From positions 1 to 37,456 of IMG/VR virus record IMGVR_UViG_3300048592_001375: a DNA stretch of 37,456 nt; one strand, 5' to 3'. This document shows positions 13,414-20,369 of this stretch, in pieces. Both the position numbers and the translations under genes were made by a program. The notes beneath the pieces were generated by a model, which was not told where the DNA came from, did no database searches, and saw only the letters and a program-made list of their open reading frames with translations. This DNA comes from a virus. Positions within the stretch are counted from its first letter, which is position 1. Every line of letters begins with the position of its first letter.

Positions 13414-14970
13414 TCATAACTTGGCCTCCGTGATTTTGATCGGATCCGATTTCTTGGCGATCTCCGCCAAGAGCTTCGTCTGCTCTTTCTGACCTCTTTC
13501 AACCGCCTTCTGGGACTGGATTAGCTCGCGGTATTCTTTGGCCCCGTTTTGAATCGCAGAGAATGCCTGCGTGGTCCCCTTCTCCAGCGCGGCGGCGCTC
13601 TGAGCCGGCGCTCGCTGGGCGTCGGCGATTCGCTCTTGGACTTCGAGCGCGGACTGGAGTTCCTCTTTGTACTTCTTGCCGGCTCGCTCTTGGGTCTCCG
13701 GTGTGATCAGCCGCTGATCGAAGAGGGATGTTAATTCCTCCATCTGCCGCTGGTACTTTTCCATCGGGGACTCGACGCCGGCCGTGATGTCGTTGGCTCG
13801 GCGCTGGAAGTCCTCCATCTGCTTCAGAGCTTTTTGCCGAGCGGCCTCGGCCAGCTCTGACGTGGCTGTCGGGTCCTCGGCGCCGATCTCTTCGACGAAA
13901 TGTTCGGGCGGAGCTTTGATGGCACCCTTGGCCGACTTGCCGGCCCTGTCGGCCGAGGCGTTCACCGAGTCGAAGGCCGCGGCGACGCCGGCGACGCCCG
14001 CGGCGGCGATCCCCGCGGCAGCCGCCAGCTTGAGCCAGCCGGCCGGGCCGGACAACGCGGACGCGATCGCCTGAGCTGAAGCGAGGGCTCGCAGTGTGAC
14101 GATCACCGTCCGGATGGCACTATTGAGCCGCGGGATGATCGCCAGCACAGCGGCGAAGCCGGCGACGAATCCGACGAGCTTGGCCGTATTGGCAACGGTG
14201 ACCGGGTCGAGGTTGTTCAGCCAGGCGGCGAACACGGAGACGGCCTCGGCCGCCGAAGTGAGCGCGGGAGCCACGGCGATGGTGGCCTCGGTCACCAGGT
14301 TGCCCAGGGCGGCCTTCATGCGCGTAATGGCGTCGTTTGCCTCCTCGACCTTGGCGGCCTCCAGCCGCGTAATCCCGGTGCCAAGGGCTTCCACGTCCGC
14401 GGCAGCCGCTCGGATCTGGCTGCCGTCCAAAGCGAGAAAGGCGGTCCCGGAGCGGCCGAAGATCTCCATTGCCAGGCGTGTGCGGTCGGTCTCGTTGCCG
14501 ACGCCGCGCAGGGCGTCGGTGATAGCCGCCATTTGGTCCGAAAAGCTCAGGTTCTGCAACTGAGCGGCGGACAGGCGCAACTCGGTGAAGCTCTGGGCGG
14601 CGGAGTCGGTACCGCTGGCCGCCTCGCTGATTTGCTTCATCATCTTGCGGCCGCCGGACTCCAGATCCTGCATGCCGACGCCGGCGAGTTCTGCGGCCAG
14701 CTGGACGCCCTGCAGGGCCTCCGTGGTGATGCCCAGGCGGTCAGAGGTCTTGGCCAGCGCGTCGATCGACTCCATCGTGCTGCTGATCGCCGACGTGATT
14801 TTCGAGACGGCAAACATGCCGGCGAGAGCCCCGGCGACCTTGGTCGCCACGCCGGTGATCGAGCCGGCAAACCCGTTGACGTGGCCCGTGGCCTGCTGCA
14901 GATCCTGACGCAGCGTTGCGCTGCCGGCGGACAGCTGAATGTTGAGGTTGGCGATCGTGCGTTTAGCCAT
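13414..14970 (-). CDS. Phage tail tape measure protein
   Basis: The ATG at 14970 has GGAGG 7 bp upstream; an earlier start would lie in repeat DNA. The 518-aa product begins with MAKRTIANLNIQLSAG and has the long helical N-terminal part of tape measure proteins (TGHVNGFAGSITGVATKVAGALAG, then KTSDRLGITTEALQGVQLAAE). Hydrophobic stretches lie at about 265-345 (LVGFVAGFAAVLAII, AGIAAAGVAGVAAAF), and a charged coiled-coil tail from about 385. The gene follows the G/GT chaperone pair as in other siphophages. The length predicts a rather short tail, of the order of 75-80 nm using the usual ~0.15 nm per residue. Confidence 0.9.
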   Translation of the reverse strand: MAKRTIANLNIQLSAGSATLRQDLQQATGHVNGFAGSITGVATKVAGALAGMFAVSKITSAISSTMESIDALAKTSDRLGITTEALQGVQLAAELAGVGMQDLESGGRKMMKQISEAASGTDSAAQSFTELRLSAAQLQNLSFSDQMAAITDALRGVGNETDRTRLAMEIFGRSGTAFLALDGSQIRAAAADVEALGTGITRLEAAKVEEANDAITRMKAALGNLVTEATIAVAPALTSAAEAVSVFAAWLNNLDPVTVANTAKLVGFVAGFAAVLAIIPRLNSAIRTVIVTLRALASAQAIASALSGPAGWLKLAAAAGIAAAGVAGVAAAFDSVNASADRAGKSAKGAIKAPPEHFVEEIGAEDPTATSELAEAARQKALKQMEDFQRRANDITAGVESPMEKYQRQMEELTSLFDQRLITPETQERAGKKYKEELQSALEVQERIADAQRAPAQSAAALEKGTTQAFSAIQNGAKEYRELIQSQKAVERGQKEQTKLLAEIAKKSDPIKITEAKL

Positions 14971-15394
14971 GTGGGGCCTCCGTGAGCGGATCGGCGCTAG
15001 CCGCCGGTGTGTGCTGTCCGGGGCCATCGCCGGCGGCTAGCGCCGATCCGCTCACACGTCCGCTGCGCCGCTGCCTGTCCCAGTCTGTCCACATGCGATC
15101 GTGTTCGCGGACCGTGGCGGTGATCGTGGCTACGTCGATCTCCTCGGCCGCGGCGAAATACGGATACGTCAGTTTCGGCAACGCAAAATCAGCCGGCAGA
15201 TAGGGGGCGAGCTGGTAGGCAGCGGCGGCCGCCTGTCGGAGATCCGCCCGAGTTTCGCCCCACGGTTCGAGCTGCTCGTAGGCTTGCCAGGCAAACCATT
15301 CGTCCAGCGTTAGGACGCTCAGCAGCTTCTCGACGGTGTAGCCAAGCGTCAAAGCAAGGCGGTAGGTGAACAGGAGTCCGGTGTCTCCGGAGAG
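14963..15394 (-). CDS. gpT-like tail assembly chaperone, made by -1 frameshift
   Basis: The frame has no ATG of its own; it is open from the A9 run of the upstream gene and reads LSGDTGLLFTYRLALTLGYT, then VEKLLSVLTLDEWFAWQAYEQLEPWGETRADLR, which matches the lambda gpT pattern (a short domain with EWMAFYRLEPWG-like sequence). It is thus translated as a G-T fusion of about 269 aa after slippage at 15395-15403. The C-terminal 30 residues are derived from the REP-3 element, and the stop overlaps the tape measure start by 8 bp. Chaperones of this kind wrap the tape measure during tail assembly. Confidence 0.8.
   Translation of the reverse strand, partial: LSGDTGLLFTYRLALTLGYTVEKLLSVLTLDEWFAWQAYEQLEPWGETRADLRQAAAAAYQLAPYLPADFALPKLTYPYFAAAEEIDVATITATVREHDRMWTDWDRQRRSGRVSGSALAAGDGPGQHTPAASADPLTEAPHG
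14990..15055. repeat. REP-3 paired inverted repeat
   Basis: TGAGCGGATCGGCGCTAGCC pairs with its complement (core GGCGGCTAGCGCCGATCC) across a loop of about 20 nt. The element is inside the 3' end of the gpT-like frame and encodes its tail (GSALAAG...AASADPLTE). A single arm occurs at 16278-16302. Confidence 0.8.
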
Positions 15395-15771
15395 TTTTTT
15401 TTTAGCTGGTCGATTTGTTCGGCGCCCGCGTCGCCCAGGCCGGACAGTCGCATCGCATGGGGCAGCAGCTCGGCGACGGCCGAGCTTTCCGCGGTCAACC
15501 AGATCCGGGCGGCATGGTTGCCAAACGGCAGATGTCCGGCCTCGTCGATGATCGTCTCACACAGCACGTCCACGCCCCAGGCGTAGCCGGCCGACTGGTC
15601 GAGGATCTTGCCGGCTTCGTCCTTCTCCAGCCTGCAGGCATCGCCATGCAATCGCAAAAACGCCGCGGGGCTGGGCTTGGCGAGGATCACGGTCGCATCC
15701 CACGCAACGCATTGGACGACTTCCGTCGCCGGCCGTTCTTGCATCAGGATGGCGAGATCAAACGGACGCAT
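15349..15771 (-). CDS. gpG-like tail assembly chaperone
   Basis: The ATG at 15771 begins MRPFDLAILMQERPATEVVQ. The 140-aa zero-frame product has the same length as lambda gpG and lies between the tail tube candidate and the tape measure gene. It ends, after the slippery run, with KKNSPETPDSCSPTALL. Frameshifting would replace this end with the gpT domain. The leader contains GAGGAAACACC; upstream are two REP-1 units. A decayed inverted copy of its first codons lies at 13343-13406. Confidence 0.82.
   Translation of the reverse strand: MRPFDLAILMQERPATEVVQCVAWDATVILAKPSPAAFLRLHGDACRLEKDEAGKILDQSAGYAWGVDVLCETIIDEAGHLPFGNHAARIWLTAESSAVAELLPHAMRLSGLGDAGAEQIDQLKKNSPETPDSCSPTALL
15394..15403 (-). 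promoter_or_regulatory. -1 ribosomal frameshift site (A9 C)
   Basis: On the minus strand the codons are CTA AAA AAA AAC, so A AAA AAC fits the X XXY YYZ rule in the zero frame. Two bases further on, TCCGG-AGACA-CCGGA can form a small hairpin. Shifting -1 joins gpG to gpT in frame. Confidence 0.82.
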
Positions 15772-15782
15772 GGTGTTTCCTC

Positions 15783-15852
15783 GGCGAACGGCGGGCGTCA
15801 GCCCGTCCGGTGATTTCAGCTCAGGCGAACGGCGGGCGTCAGCCCGTCCGGT
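15783..15852. repeat. REP-1, two units in tandem
   Basis: Two units at 15783-15811 and 15823-15852 (core GGCGGGCGTCAGCCCGTC), separated by 11 bp. They lie between the gpG-like gene and the gene upstream of it. Confidence 0.85.
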
Positions 15853-15862
15853 AAAATCCCAC

Positions 15863-15878
15863 GGTTGCCGCGGCAACC
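15863..15878. repeat. 16-bp palindrome GGTTGCCGCGGCAACC, copy 2
   Basis: Exact match to the copy in the ParB-domain gene (4019-4034). It lies just 5 bp beyond the stop codon of the minus-strand gene at 15883-16251. Confidence 0.75.
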
Positions 15879-15882
15879 GCCC

Positions 15883-16251
15883 TCAAATTTCCAGAAACGC
15901 AGCCGCCTGGTTGGCCAGCTGGCCAACCACCGCGTCGGACCAGGTCGTGATGGTCTTCAGCCCCTTGGCCCCCGGGTACAACAGCCGGTTGTGATCCGTT
16001 CCGACGAGACACCGCTGCAGAAACCGCGCCAGCTCGTGGCGTTGTTGCGAGTCGGCGATCGTGCCGACGCTGTCGCGGGCCATTTGCCGGCGCTCAAAAT
16101 GCGTCAACTGGGAGAACAGTTGCCAGGGCGGCATACGGCGGATCCGGGCCGGGCCTGCAGGCGTGGAGACGTCCAGCCAACCGGGTCGCGCATCGTTGGC
16201 CGGAGCGTCTAAGGCGTCGTCGCTCAGGGTGCGGTTTTGGATGTCGTGCAC
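15883..16251 (-). CDS. Putative tail protein (122 aa)
   Basis: The frame is open to an ATG at 16308, but those first residues (SGSALAAG...) are REP-3 sequence. A GTG at 16251 with AAGGA six bases ahead is the better start (VHDIQNRTLSDDALDAPAND). The 122-aa product contains PARIRRMPPWQLFSQLTHFERRQMARDSVGTIADSQQRHELARFLQ and ends AAAFLEI. It lies between the tail tube candidate and the gpG-like gene. I do not recognise a family; a tail assembly role is inferred from position. Confidence 0.6.
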   Translation of the reverse strand: MHDIQNRTLSDDALDAPANDARPGWLDVSTPAGPARIRRMPPWQLFSQLTHFERRQMARDSVGTIADSQQRHELARFLQRCLVGTDHNRLLYPGAKGLKTITTWSDAVVGQLANQAAAFLEI

Positions 16252-16277
16252 AAAAAATCCTTGTGTTGGGCAGGCAC

Positions 16278-16302
16278 CGGCGGCTAGCGCCGATCCGCTC
16301 AC
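16278..16302. repeat. REP-3, single arm
   Basis: CCGGCGGCTAGCGCCGATCC followed by GCTCA, the same as one arm of the element at 14990-15055. It lies immediately behind the tail tube candidate gene. Confidence 0.75.
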
Positions 16303-16307
16303 CATCA

Positions 16308-16721
16308 TCAGGTGCGCGTGATGTCGGTCGTACGCAAGAACGTCACGGTCCGCTGGTAGGTGCCGTTCGCCTGCAGGGACGCCGGTTCCAGCTTAATAAT
16401 TTTGGCGTCAAACTCATCCGTGACCGGCGTATCGTGAGGCGTGACGATCTGGCAAGTAAACTCGGTTTTGTCGTCGAAAGCCGTGTCCAACAGCTCGTGC
16501 GCCGTGTCGCCGGGATGCCAAAATTGATTCACAGAAAAGCTGCTCTTGACCTCGATCCCGAGCAAGGGCACATCAAAATCATCGACCAGATCGCGGCCGT
16601 CGACTTCCTCCCGCTCGCGCGGCGGAGGAGTGACTTCGCGCGTCAACGTCAGAGTAGCCAGCGAGCCACTGAGGTCAGTCTTAAACAGCGTGCCGTGGGC
16701 GACTTGTTTTGCTGCCGGCAT
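16308..16721 (-). CDS. Major tail tube protein candidate
   Basis: A 137-aa beta-rich protein starting MPAAKQVAHGTLFKTDLSGS. Features common to siphophage tail tube proteins are an early GTLFKTDLSG strand, an alternating hydrophobic pattern, the central FDVPLLGIEVKSSFSV and a C-terminal LQANGTYQRTVTFLRT strand. The position upstream of the G/GT chaperones and the tape measure is the standard one for the tube gene. The ATG at 16721 is preceded by AGGGACGT. The identification rests on gene order and overall character. Confidence 0.65.
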   Translation of the reverse strand: MPAAKQVAHGTLFKTDLSGSLATLTLTREVTPPPREREEVDGRDLVDDFDVPLLGIEVKSSFSVNQFWHPGDTAHELLDTAFDDKTEFTCQIVTPHDTPVTDEFDAKIIKLEPASLQANGTYQRTVTFLRTTDITRT

Positions 16722-16831
16722 ACGTCCCTCGCATCAGCTAATCACGGCTCAAGAGCCAGGCTATGTGTGGAAACCATCAGCGAGTAGGCTACGATCGGCA
16801 GGCCGTTGCGCGCGCAGTTCGAGCGGGCGAC

Positions 16832-16922
16832 GTGTGGCACTGCTTGTACTCAAGCAGTGTCGGCGCGGTCCGGGGGGACACTGCTGTACTTTCCACCGGA
16901 CGGGCTGACGCCCGCCGTTCGC
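16832..16922. repeat. REP-2 (damaged) followed by REP-1
   Basis: The first REP-2 arm (16832-16860) is intact. The second starts GGACACTGCT (16876) and breaks off into GTACTTTCCA, after which a REP-1 unit begins (16896-16922, core GACGGGCTGACGCCCGCC). The REP-1 unit seems to have interrupted or replaced the REP-2 arm. The 200-bp gap 16722-16922 holds no gene. Confidence 0.75.
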
Positions 16923-17348
16923 CTATTGCGGCTTCCAGCGCTGGACGTCGTACACGGGAAAATCGATCGGCGTCGCCGTCGCGGCCGGATCCGCGGCCGA
17001 CCCCAGGGCGTGCACGATCGCCGCGCCGATTCCGCCGCCGCCGGCGAGGCTGGCGGCGACCAAGAGATACGGGGCGAACTTGGCGGCCGTGCTGGTGACG
17101 GCCGCGGCCGGGGGCAGAGTCACCGTCTGCGATACGCTGGGCGGCTCGCTCGCGGCGGTGCTGCTGGCCTCGGTGCTCGGCGTCGGAGCGATCCCGTACC
17201 CGGCCGCGTATACGGCTCGGTTGATCCCCATCTTCTGTTGGAGGTCGTCGACCCAGGCTTCACAAGTCGCCGTCCGCAGTCGTTGGCGCGTCATTTCCCG
17301 CTGCAGTTCCAGGAGCTGCTTTAGCTCCGCGATTTCGCCCTGGGTCAT
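16923..17348 (-). CDS. Small protein with one membrane segment
   Basis: The ATG at 17348 has GAGGTG five bases upstream, inside the preceding gene. The 141-aa product has an N-terminal helical region (GEIAELKQLLELQREMTRQR, a likely coiled coil), a Pro/Ser/Thr/Ala-rich middle, and one hydrophobic stretch at about 93-113 (APYLLVAASLAGGGGIGAAI). The stop lies in contact with the REP-1 unit at 16896-16922. It could be a membrane-linked accessory or holin-like protein; there is no decisive motif. Confidence 0.55.
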   Translation of the reverse strand: MTQGEIAELKQLLELQREMTRQRLRTATCEAWVDDLQQKMGINRAVYAAGYGIAPTPSTEASSTAASEPPSVSQTVTLPPAAAVTSTAAKFAPYLLVAASLAGGGGIGAAIVHALGSAADPAATATPIDFPVYDVQRWKPQ

Positions 17349-17526
17349 CGGTCACCTCGTCATCGGTCGCCTCGCCGGGAAACAACGGCCTAGCAGCGGA
17401 CCCGAATACATAGCGGCCCGTCGCGGCGGCTTGCCTGCGGGCCTCCTCCGCCTGCGCGGCTAGCGCCGCGCGCGTGGACTCGCGGTGCGCTGCGACACGC
17501 GCCGCGAGATCGGATTGCTGGGACAT
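17260..17526 (-). CDS. Small Ala/Arg-rich helical protein
   Basis: The ATG at 17526 has AAGGATG upstream. The 88-aa product starts MSQQSDLAARVAAHRESTRA and forms a helix for about 40 residues; its last 30 residues overlap the next gene in another frame and are of low complexity (Gly/Ala/Asp). Either the overlap is real, as in some nested phage gene pairs, or the C-terminus has lost its original stop. Function is unknown. Confidence 0.5.
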   Translation of the reverse strand: MSQQSDLAARVAAHRESTRAALAAQAEEARRQAAATGRYVFGSAARPLFPGEATDDEVTDDPGRNRGAKAAPGTAAGNDAPTTADGDL

Positions 17527-17539
17527 CGGCGCATCCTTA

Positions 17540-17568
17540 CCGGACGGGCTGACGCCCGCCGTTTGCCC
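17540..17568. repeat. REP-1 unit
   Basis: A single unit with core GACGGGCTGACGCCCGCC and a GTTTGCC end, between the genes at 17260-17526 and 17575-17868. Confidence 0.8.
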
Positions 17569-17574
17569 GGGGGA

Positions 17575-17868
17575 CTACTTCACCGCGGGCACGCCCGGAT
17601 GATCGACCGTCGTCGGCACGCGGATGGCTGCGTTGAGCCGGCTCATGTCGTCGGGGCTGTCACTGACCAGCAGCTCCTTCGCGATCATCCCGCCGACAAC
17701 TCTCATATCTTGTCCGGCTCCGTCGCGTTGCCGCGCGGTGGCGAGCTGCGTATCGTCGCGACGACGCGCGATAGCCTCGGCGGAGTCGCCCATGAATAAC
17801 TGCAGGAGACTGTCCATTGCATTTCCTCCCCCGGCCTGGCCGGGCGTCAAAACAGGTACATCTGGCAT
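17575..17868 (-). CDS. Small protein of unknown function (97 aa)
   Basis: The ATG at 17868 starts a 97-aa product (MPDVPVLTPGQAGGGNAMDS) with an amphipathic helix (SLLQLFMGDSAEAIARRRDD) and a Met/Ile-rich centre. It is followed within 30 bp by a further small gene and preceded by the protease gene, so it belongs to one operon. No family is recognised. Confidence 0.55.
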   Translation of the reverse strand: MPDVPVLTPGQAGGGNAMDSLLQLFMGDSAEAIARRRDDTQLATARQRDGAGQDMRVVGGMIAKELLVSDSPDDMSRLNAAIRVPTTVDHPGVPAVK

Positions 17869-17888
17869 ACATCACCTACTCGGTGGCT

Positions 17889-17917
17889 GAGCACCGATGG
17901 GCTAACGCCCACCGTTC
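17889..17917. repeat. REP-1 unit (diverged)
   Basis: Core GATGGGCTAACGCCCACC. It forms the 3' end of the protease gene: the codons for ANGGR and the TAG are repeat sequence. Confidence 0.75.
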
Positions 17918-19326
17918 GCCGGTACTCCGGGCGTCAACAAAAACGTGAATCCTTCGCCGAGCCGTACGGGCTCGGGTGGCGATAGTTCGGCGCCGGTTGC
18001 GGCGTTTACTTTGCGAAAATAGATCGGGGGCAATTTCGGCGCGACCGCGGCCGCCAGCTGCTCGATGTCCACGGCGGGCGAGGTGCCGGCGTTGCCGTCG
18101 CGGCCGGGCGGTCCGGCAGGACCTGGTTGGCCTCGCAAAGCGGGATCGGACAACAGACGCTGATACAGGGCCTCGATCTGAGCCTCGGAGATGTCGCCGC
18201 CGGCGCCGCGGAAACGCGTATCGGCAAGCATGGCCGCGTACAGCGTGGAGACGATCCGCTGTGTCTCCTCGGCCGAGAGGATCGCCGGCGGGCCGGGGTT
18301 GCCTTGCTCGCCCTGCGGGCCTGTCGGACCGCGGAATCGAGGATCGGCCGCGCAGTACTCGAGTAGCACGCGTGCCAGCCGGTCGTAATCGACCGACACG
18401 GAGAATTGCGGTTGCGGTCCCGCGGGCTGTGCTGGGGCCGGCGTTGGGGCCGGCGCGGGGATCGGGACCAGAGGCGGCGGCGGTTGCTGGGGCTGAGCTG
18501 GTACCGGCGCGGGTTGCGGCGGGTAGGCCCAGTCGCCGGATCCGCCGGACTGCGGTCCGCAGCCGGAGGGGCCGCAACTGCCGCCGCGAACTCCACCGAT
18601 GAACAGCCCGCCGTAGCGTTGGCTGACTCGCGTGGCAAACGCGGCGACGGTCGTGTACGCGGGGCCACCCGTGGTGGCAAACGTCTGGGCACTGCCCAGG
18701 GACGCGATCGGCTGGCCGTTGCCGCAGGTGATCACGCCCACGACTTGCCGGTACTGATTGAGCACGGGGCCGCCGCTGTCGCCCTGCATCACGGCGCAGC
18801 GATAATCGGCGAACGCGTTGCCGTTAGCGTCGCGACTGGGCACCTCGGACAAGCGTCCCCACCAGTGCCGCAGTTGATCCGCCGGGCCGCCGTACCCGAC
18901 GAACTCCAGCCACTCCCCGGGCCGTGGTTCGGCCGAGGCAATCTCCAGCGGCTGAATCGTCGGATGCACCGCGACGATAAATCCGAGGTCCGCGCCGGTC
19001 CGATCGGTCGTCGGTTCGCCGGCCGTGGTGGATCCGTCCGACCAGCGGATGGACACCTGCCCATCGAGGCAGTGCCGAGCCGTCAGCACGCCCTGCACGT
19101 CGCCGATCCGGACGTAGCAGCCAGAGCCGGAGCTGGTGGCGTGGCGGCTGGTGGCCCGCACCAGGCAGACGGCCTGTTGATGGACCGCCGTGGCGCTCCA
19201 TTGCCAGACCGTGGCCCGGTCGGCCGCGCGGACGTGGACGCAGCTGGACAGGACGCCGATTGCGGCGCCGAGGATGATCGCCAGAGGCAGGGCGAGGTCG
19301 TAGATTAGGCCGCGCAGACTACGCAT
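17902..19326 (-). CDS. Trypsin-like serine protease with collagen-like segments, lipoprotein candidate
   Basis: The ATG at 19326 overlaps the preceding stop by 8 bp and has GGGAG upstream. The 474-aa product has a lipoprotein-type signal: MRSLRG, hydrophobic LALPLAIILGAAIGV, then LSSC with Cys29. The protease domain (about 40-240) has the triad His85 (LTARHCL), Asp113 (GADLGFIV) and Ser184 (GDSGGPV). A Cys/Gly patch (GGSCGPSGCGPQ) and a Pro-rich stretch (about 268-305) follow. Two collagen-like Gly-X-Y segments at about 333-347 and 399-414 are separated by a repeated helical motif (VLLEYCAADPRFRG, LYAAMLADTRFRG, LYQRLLSDPALRG). It likely acts at the cell envelope or virion surface. Such a protein among tail genes is unusual. 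The final codons come from REP-1. Confidence 0.85.
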   Translation of the reverse strand: MRSLRGLIYDLALPLAIILGAAIGVLSSCVHVRAADRATVWQWSATAVHQQAVCLVRATSRHATSSGSGCYVRIGDVQGVLTARHCLDGQVSIRWSDGSTTAGEPTTDRTGADLGFIVAVHPTIQPLEIASAEPRPGEWLEFVGYGGPADQLRHWWGRLSEVPSRDANGNAFADYRCAVMQGDSGGPVLNQYRQVVGVITCGNGQPIASLGSAQTFATTGGPAYTTVAAFATRVSQRYGGLFIGGVRGGSCGPSGCGPQSGGSGDWAYPPQPAPVPAQPQQPPPPLVPIPAPAPTPAPAQPAGPQPQFSVSVDYDRLARVLLEYCAADPRFRGPTGPQGEQGNPGPPAILSAEETQRIVSTLYAAMLADTRFRGAGGDISEAQIEALYQRLLSDPALRGQPGPAGPPGRDGNAGTSPAVDIEQLAAAVAPKLPPIYFRKVNAATGAELSPPEPVRLGEGFTFLLTPGVPANGGR

Positions 19327-19570
19327 GGCTCTGTTCTCCCGCGTCGGATCCGCGGCTCGGCAGGCAGCCGGCGGGGTTGGCGTGATGATCGTCGTCGTGC
19401 TTGTCCCGTCTAGGAGATGCGGCAGAGTCGCCGCGGACGTGACCGGCGTAGCCGGCCGAGTCGAGGATCGGACGCGGAATCAGGGCTGACAACCGGCGCG
19501 AAAGCGGGGCACCGATCGCCGTGACGATCGCTATCCTCCGACCCAGACCTGTCCTCCGACGCCGATTCAT
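19319..19570 (-). CDS. Small basic protein (83 aa), doubtful
   Basis: The product starts MNRRRRTGLGRRIAIVTAIG and has a short hydrophobic part followed by a His/Asp-rich stretch (RRDKHDDDHHANP). Its stop overlaps the protease start, suggesting translational coupling. The ATG at 19570 lacks a clear binding site. It could be a leader ORF of the protease operon and not a functional protein. Confidence 0.38.
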   Translation of the reverse strand: MNRRRRTGLGRRIAIVTAIGAPLSRRLSALIPRPILDSAGYAGHVRGDSAASPRRDKHDDDHHANPAGCLPSRGSDAGEQSHA

Positions 19571-19750
19571 GCCCCTGACGCTATCCGCGGGGGGCTGTCG
19601 CGCGCGTTATTGCGGCGGGCGGCAGGCGAACGGCGGGCGTTAGCCAGTCCGGTAAGATCACCCGCGGGGCTAACGCCCCGGGTTCGCCTCGGCCCCCGCG
19701 TATGATTCTTGACGCTTTTCTGCCCAGGGAAAAATCTTGGATTTTTTGGC
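19571..19750. other. Divergent intergenic region, left part, with REP-1 pair
   Basis: It contains a forward REP-1 unit (19624-19652, core GGCGGGCGTTAGCCAGTC) and an inverted one (about 19659-19690). Then comes AAAAATC-TTG-GATTTTT (19730-19746), an AT-rich hairpin that could serve as a terminator. A 64-codon minus frame across this stretch is made mostly of repeat sequence and is not annotated as a gene. Confidence 0.6.
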
Positions 19751-19788
19751 TAGGCCCTATTGATTTAGTTTTCAATAGGGCCTATATT
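19751..19788 (+). promoter_or_regulatory. Promoter with overlapping 13-bp inverted-repeat operator
   Basis: TTGATT (19760-19765) and TATATT (19783-19788) are separated by 17 bp, a good sigma-70-like pair reading rightward. TAGGCCCTATTGA (19751-19763) and TCAATAGGGCCTA (19772-19784) form a perfect inverted repeat with an 8-bp spacer that covers the -35 and touches the -10. This is what a repressor operator would look like. The third gene of the module encodes a HTH protein that might bind here. Confidence 0.65.
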
Positions 19789-19835
19789 GGTCGATAGTGA
19801 GTGCAGCAGTCAGTGTGACGGCTGCAAGAAATGAG

Positions 19836-19869
19836 GTGGGGGCCGCGACGCTGGAACGTCCGGCCCCCT
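19836..19869 (+). promoter_or_regulatory. Leader hairpin upstream of the divergent module
   Basis: GGGGGCCGCGACG and CGTCCGGCCCCC pair with one bulge around a loop with CTGGAA. It lies in the mRNA leader between the promoter and the first gene (19898). It may affect mRNA stability or attenuation; no T-tract follows. Confidence 0.5.
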
Positions 19870-19897
19870 GGATCAACCCTGCATGAGAGGATCGATC

Positions 19898-20353
19898 ATG
19901 TGTAGTGTAGCTTGCGAAGTCGCCGGAAGTCGAGTCTACGTCACGGGCAATACCTACCCCATCAAGGATCAGCTCCGATCCGCCGGCTGCCATTGGGACG
20001 GCGATCGCCGCCAGTGGTGGATCGGCAAGGCCAAGGCCGCCGCGGTCCAGGCGGTCATCGCCGGACTGTCCGCCACGTCCCCACAGGCCGCCGGCGAAAG
20101 CGTACCGCCGGCCAAGCAGGCCGAGGACCCCGCCCAAATCAAGATCCTGGGCAAGGCCAAGTACAAGGGCCGCGTGCAGCATCAGACGCTGGCCGGCATG
20201 CAGCGGTTTGTGCGCGACGCCCAGCAGGCCAAGACGGGCGACTGCCCGCGGTGCAAGCAGATGATGGACGCCGGCAAATGGGCAACGTACAACGGCAGCG
20301 GCGACTACGACGACTGCCCCCTGTGCGGCGCGACCGTGCGGATCACCTACTGA
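19898..20353 (+). CDS. Zinc-ribbon protein with a nucleic-acid-binding-like N-terminus
   Basis: Of two in-frame ATGs (19883, 19898) the second has AGAGG at 8 bp and is preferred. The 151-aa product starts MCSVACEVAGSRVYVTGNTY and continues PIKDQLRSAGCHWDGDRRQWWIGKAK, a motif (small beta domain in which the residue must be re-derived, ending WWI) seen in phage and plasmid proteins related to DUF5710-type domains. The C-terminal part has a four-Cys zinc ribbon (CPRCKQMM ... CPLCGATV). It heads the divergent plus-strand module. Function is unknown; DNA or RNA binding is plausible. Confidence 0.65.
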   Translation: MCSVACEVAGSRVYVTGNTYPIKDQLRSAGCHWDGDRRQWWIGKAKAAAVQAVIAGLSATSPQAAGESVPPAKQAEDPAQIKILGKAKYKGRVQHQTLAGMQRFVRDAQQAKTGDCPRCKQMMDAGKWATYNGSGDYDDCPLCGATVRITY

Positions 20354-20369
20354 GCGAGGAGCTACTATC

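Noticed and set aside
13248-13502. 84-aa minus-strand ORF between the tape measure and next gene
   Set aside because: It is built from the two REP-1 units and the antisense of the duplicated gpG fragment, and overlaps the end of the tape measure gene.
19581-19775. 64-aa minus-strand ORF upstream of the protease operon
   Set aside because: Mostly composed of a REP-1 pair and overlapping the divergent promoter; no binding site.
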